Shown here piece by piece: positions 4,071 to 5,432 of a DNA stretch of 5,432 bases. Position numbers and translations under genes: made by a program. The notes under the pieces are model-generated. The model worked only from the letters and a program-made list of their open reading frames with translations, was not told the DNA's origin and ran no database searches. Origin of the DNA: Caryophanales bacterium UBA5364. GTDB taxonomy: Bacteria; Bacillota_I; Bacilli_A; RF39; UBA660. The stretch covers positions 127,875 through 133,306 of the forward strand of contig DHPM01000004.1 of NCBI GenBank assembly GCA_002410935.1, in the 5' to 3' direction. Positions within the stretch are counted from its first letter, which is position 1. Each line of letters begins with the position of its first letter.

Positions 4071-5432
4071 ATGAAACGAAAAGGATTCACATTAATCGAA
4101 CTGATGGCGATAGTAATAATACTCGCAGTAATCGCAGTAATCGCCGTACCAACTATTCAAGGACTAATCATAAAAGCGAGAGAAGCAGCATTTATAAATA
4201 CCGCATATGGTTTAATGGAAGCTTCAGAATATAAATATATGGATAATATGATGAAAGGTAAAAAGGCCGAAGAATTAAAAGTCTATTATCCCCAAGACAA
4301 AGATATATTAAAAGCATCAGGAAAAATGCCTGATAGTGGTGGAATAATTATGACACCAACTGGAGAAATAGCTCTAGGTCTTTGGAGTGATTCAATCGGA
4401 AAGTGTGCCGTAAAAAATTATGATGAAATAGAAGTAAGATATGATGAATCAATTACCTCGAAAGAAGACTGTATGTCAGGAGGTCCTACTGAAGTTACAA
4501 CTGAAATGTGGGATGGATGGATAACCTTAACTTTATATTATCCATCAAACTCAACTGATAGACAGTGGAGACTAGGAAATAGTGGAGAAGTCAGAACTGA
4601 AGGAAACTTAATGTGGCAAGATTATACTGGACCAATTGTAGTACCCATATCTAGGGTAGAAGATGTCTGGATAAAATATAAAATAGATAATAAAGAAGTA
4701 ACCATTCCACCAATTGGAACAGTATTAGTCGATATTATTCCTGATAGTCACGGAAGCAAATTAGTCGAGAAAGTAAAGGTAAAAATAAACTATGATGAAG
4801 ATGCAACCTTAAAAGAATACCGAGTAGGAAATAGTGGATGGATGCCATATAATGGTGAATTCACGGTTACTGAAAACAGTATTATTGAAGCAAGGGCAAA
4901 GAAAGCCGATAATGTATATGATAAAGACGGAAACTTAATTTTATCTAGAACAGCAGTCGGAAGAGATTATGTTTATATCGGAAATATAGGTGTTGAAGAA
5001 ATAGACTTAGAAGCACCAACAATCCAAAGATTAGAACCAATTAATGCTGATGAAGTCGCACGAGTAAAAGTAACTTATCCAGCTTTAGCTAATAAGAAAA
5101 TATATAAAGAAAACTATGGAATAGAGAAAAACTATACTGAAGAAATAAGTATTAAAAGATATGGAACCCATATTATTGCTTATTATTATGATGCAAGCGG
5201 AAATAGATCACGATCTACAAGTATTTATATAAATGATCCAAAGGATTCTGGAACTGGTAATGATGAATATCAAAATCCAATTAATTATACACCATTACCA
5301 CCAAGAAAACCGAATGAAAAAATTCCGGTTGAACCAAGATATGTGGTTCCAGCACCAACAATCGGAGTTAATCCAACTTCTTTAACAACCTCAGTCGAAG
5401 TAAGTGTAATAACCCCAGCTAATGCCGATAGA
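4071..5432 (+). CDS. Type IV prepilin-like surface protein with Ig-like repeats (3' end outside window)
   Basis: This frame has 454 codons from ATG 4071 to the last base with no stop, so the gene is incomplete at its 3' end. GAGG at 4060-4063, 7 nt upstream, supports the start. Residues 1-11, Met-Lys-Arg-Lys-Gly5-Phe6-Thr-Leu-Ile-Glu10-Leu, form a class III prepilin signal: cleavage and N-methylation by a PilD/ComC-type peptidase would fall between Gly5 and Phe6, with Glu at mature position 5. A hydrophobic helix follows (residues 6-34). A small globular part carries Cys112 and Cys134, which may form a disulfide. Beyond about residue 147 come beta-rich repeats of about 60-75 residues: 147-207, 232-305, 329-388, and a fourth starting near 429. 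They resemble bacterial Ig-like or chitobiase C-terminal-type modules (Arg-x-Gly-Asn-Ser-Gly motifs). A Pro-rich linker spans 390-430. Ordinary pilins have 120-200 residues, so this is a large adhesin-like pseudopilin. The exact substrate or role is unknown. Confidence 0.88.
   Translation, partial: MKRKGFTLIELMAIVIILAVIAVIAVPTIQGLIIKAREAAFINTAYGLMEASEYKYMDNMMKGKKAEELKVYYPQDKDILKASGKMPDSGGIIMTPTGEIALGLWSDSIGKCAVKNYDEIEVRYDESITSKEDCMSGGPTEVTTEMWDGWITLTLYYPSNSTDRQWRLGNSGEVRTEGNLMWQDYTGPIVVPISRVEDVWIKYKIDNKEVTIPPIGTVLVDIIPDSHGSKLVEKVKVKINYDEDATLKEYRVGNSGWMPYNGEFTVTENSIIEARAKKADNVYDKDGNLILSRTAVGRDYVYIGNIGVEEIDLEAPTIQRLEPINADEVARVKVTYPALANKKIYKENYGIEKNYTEEISIKRYGTHIIAYYYDASGNRSRSTSIYINDPKDSGTGNDEYQNPINYTPLPPRKPNEKIPVEPRYVVPAPTIGVNPTSLTTSVEVSVITPANADR
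4125..4148 (+). repeat. 9-bp in-frame tandem repeat in the prepilin transmembrane helix
   Basis: GCAGTAATC occurs at 4125-4133 and again at 4134-4142, followed by a partial GCCGTA copy. The units encode Ala-Val-Ile, Ala-Val-Ile and Ala-Val in the hydrophobic helix. Slippage would change the helix by three residues without breaking the frame. Confidence 0.7.
4573..4838 (+). repeat. Two copies of a 14-bp motif marking duplicated Ig-like modules
   Basis: TAGGAAATAGTGGA is identical at 4573-4586 and 4825-4838. It lies in the same reading phase, encoding Gly-Asn-Ser-Gly within Arg-Leu-Gly-Asn-Ser-Gly and Arg-Val-Gly-Asn-Ser-Gly. It marks equivalent strands of two ectodomain modules 252 bp (84 codons) apart and supports their origin by internal duplication. 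Confidence 0.6.

Noticed and set aside
1..5432. CRISPR array, tRNA, rRNA or insertion sequence
   Set aside because: I saw no regularly spaced repeats, no cloverleaf-like segment, no transposase motif and no terminal inverted repeats with target duplications.

Overview
The window is a very AT-rich bacterial stretch with short spacers, Gram-positive-style Shine-Dalgarno sequences (GGAG, GGAGGTGA) and TATAAT-like -10 boxes. The SUF genes are in the Firmicutes-like order C-D-S, and a class III-type prepilin follows them. This fits a low-GC Firmicutes or Mollicutes-related lineage, perhaps an uncultured gut Bacilli such as RF39. That placement is an inference. Tryptophan is TGG throughout and the only TGA read in a gene frame is the sufD stop, so the standard bacterial code fits.

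Layout: (1) 1-595, + strand: the 3' part of an unrecognised soluble gene whose frame is open to the left edge. (2) 592-972, - strand: a HIT-family nucleotide-binding protein. It converges on gene 1 and overlaps its stop; one hairpin over both stop codons can terminate both transcripts. (3) 973-1122: a divergent intergenic region with the HIT promoter, a minus-strand terminator that has no obvious upstream gene, a 12-bp-arm perfect inverted repeat and the suf promoter. (4) 1123-3901, + strand: a tight sufC-sufD-sufS operon closed by a canonical terminator. (5) 3902-4070: terminator, a promoter with an extended -10, and a leader of about 97 nt. (6) 4071 to the right edge, + strand: a 454-codon reading frame with no stop in the window. 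It encodes a type IV prepilin-like protein with a long ectodomain of Ig-like repeats.

The three SUF genes work together. SufS, a PLP cysteine desulfurase, supplies sulfur; SufC is the ATPase; the SufD-type beta-helix protein is the scaffold subunit. The operon ends without sufU or sufB, which normally follow in Firmicutes. SufS also appears to carry Gln where B. subtilis SufS has the His used to dock SufU. These two observations suggest an altered or dispersed SUF system and are the most biologically interesting point here, together with the large pilin-like surface protein whose codon use differs clearly from its neighbours. I see no wholly new system that I could defend from the sequence alone.
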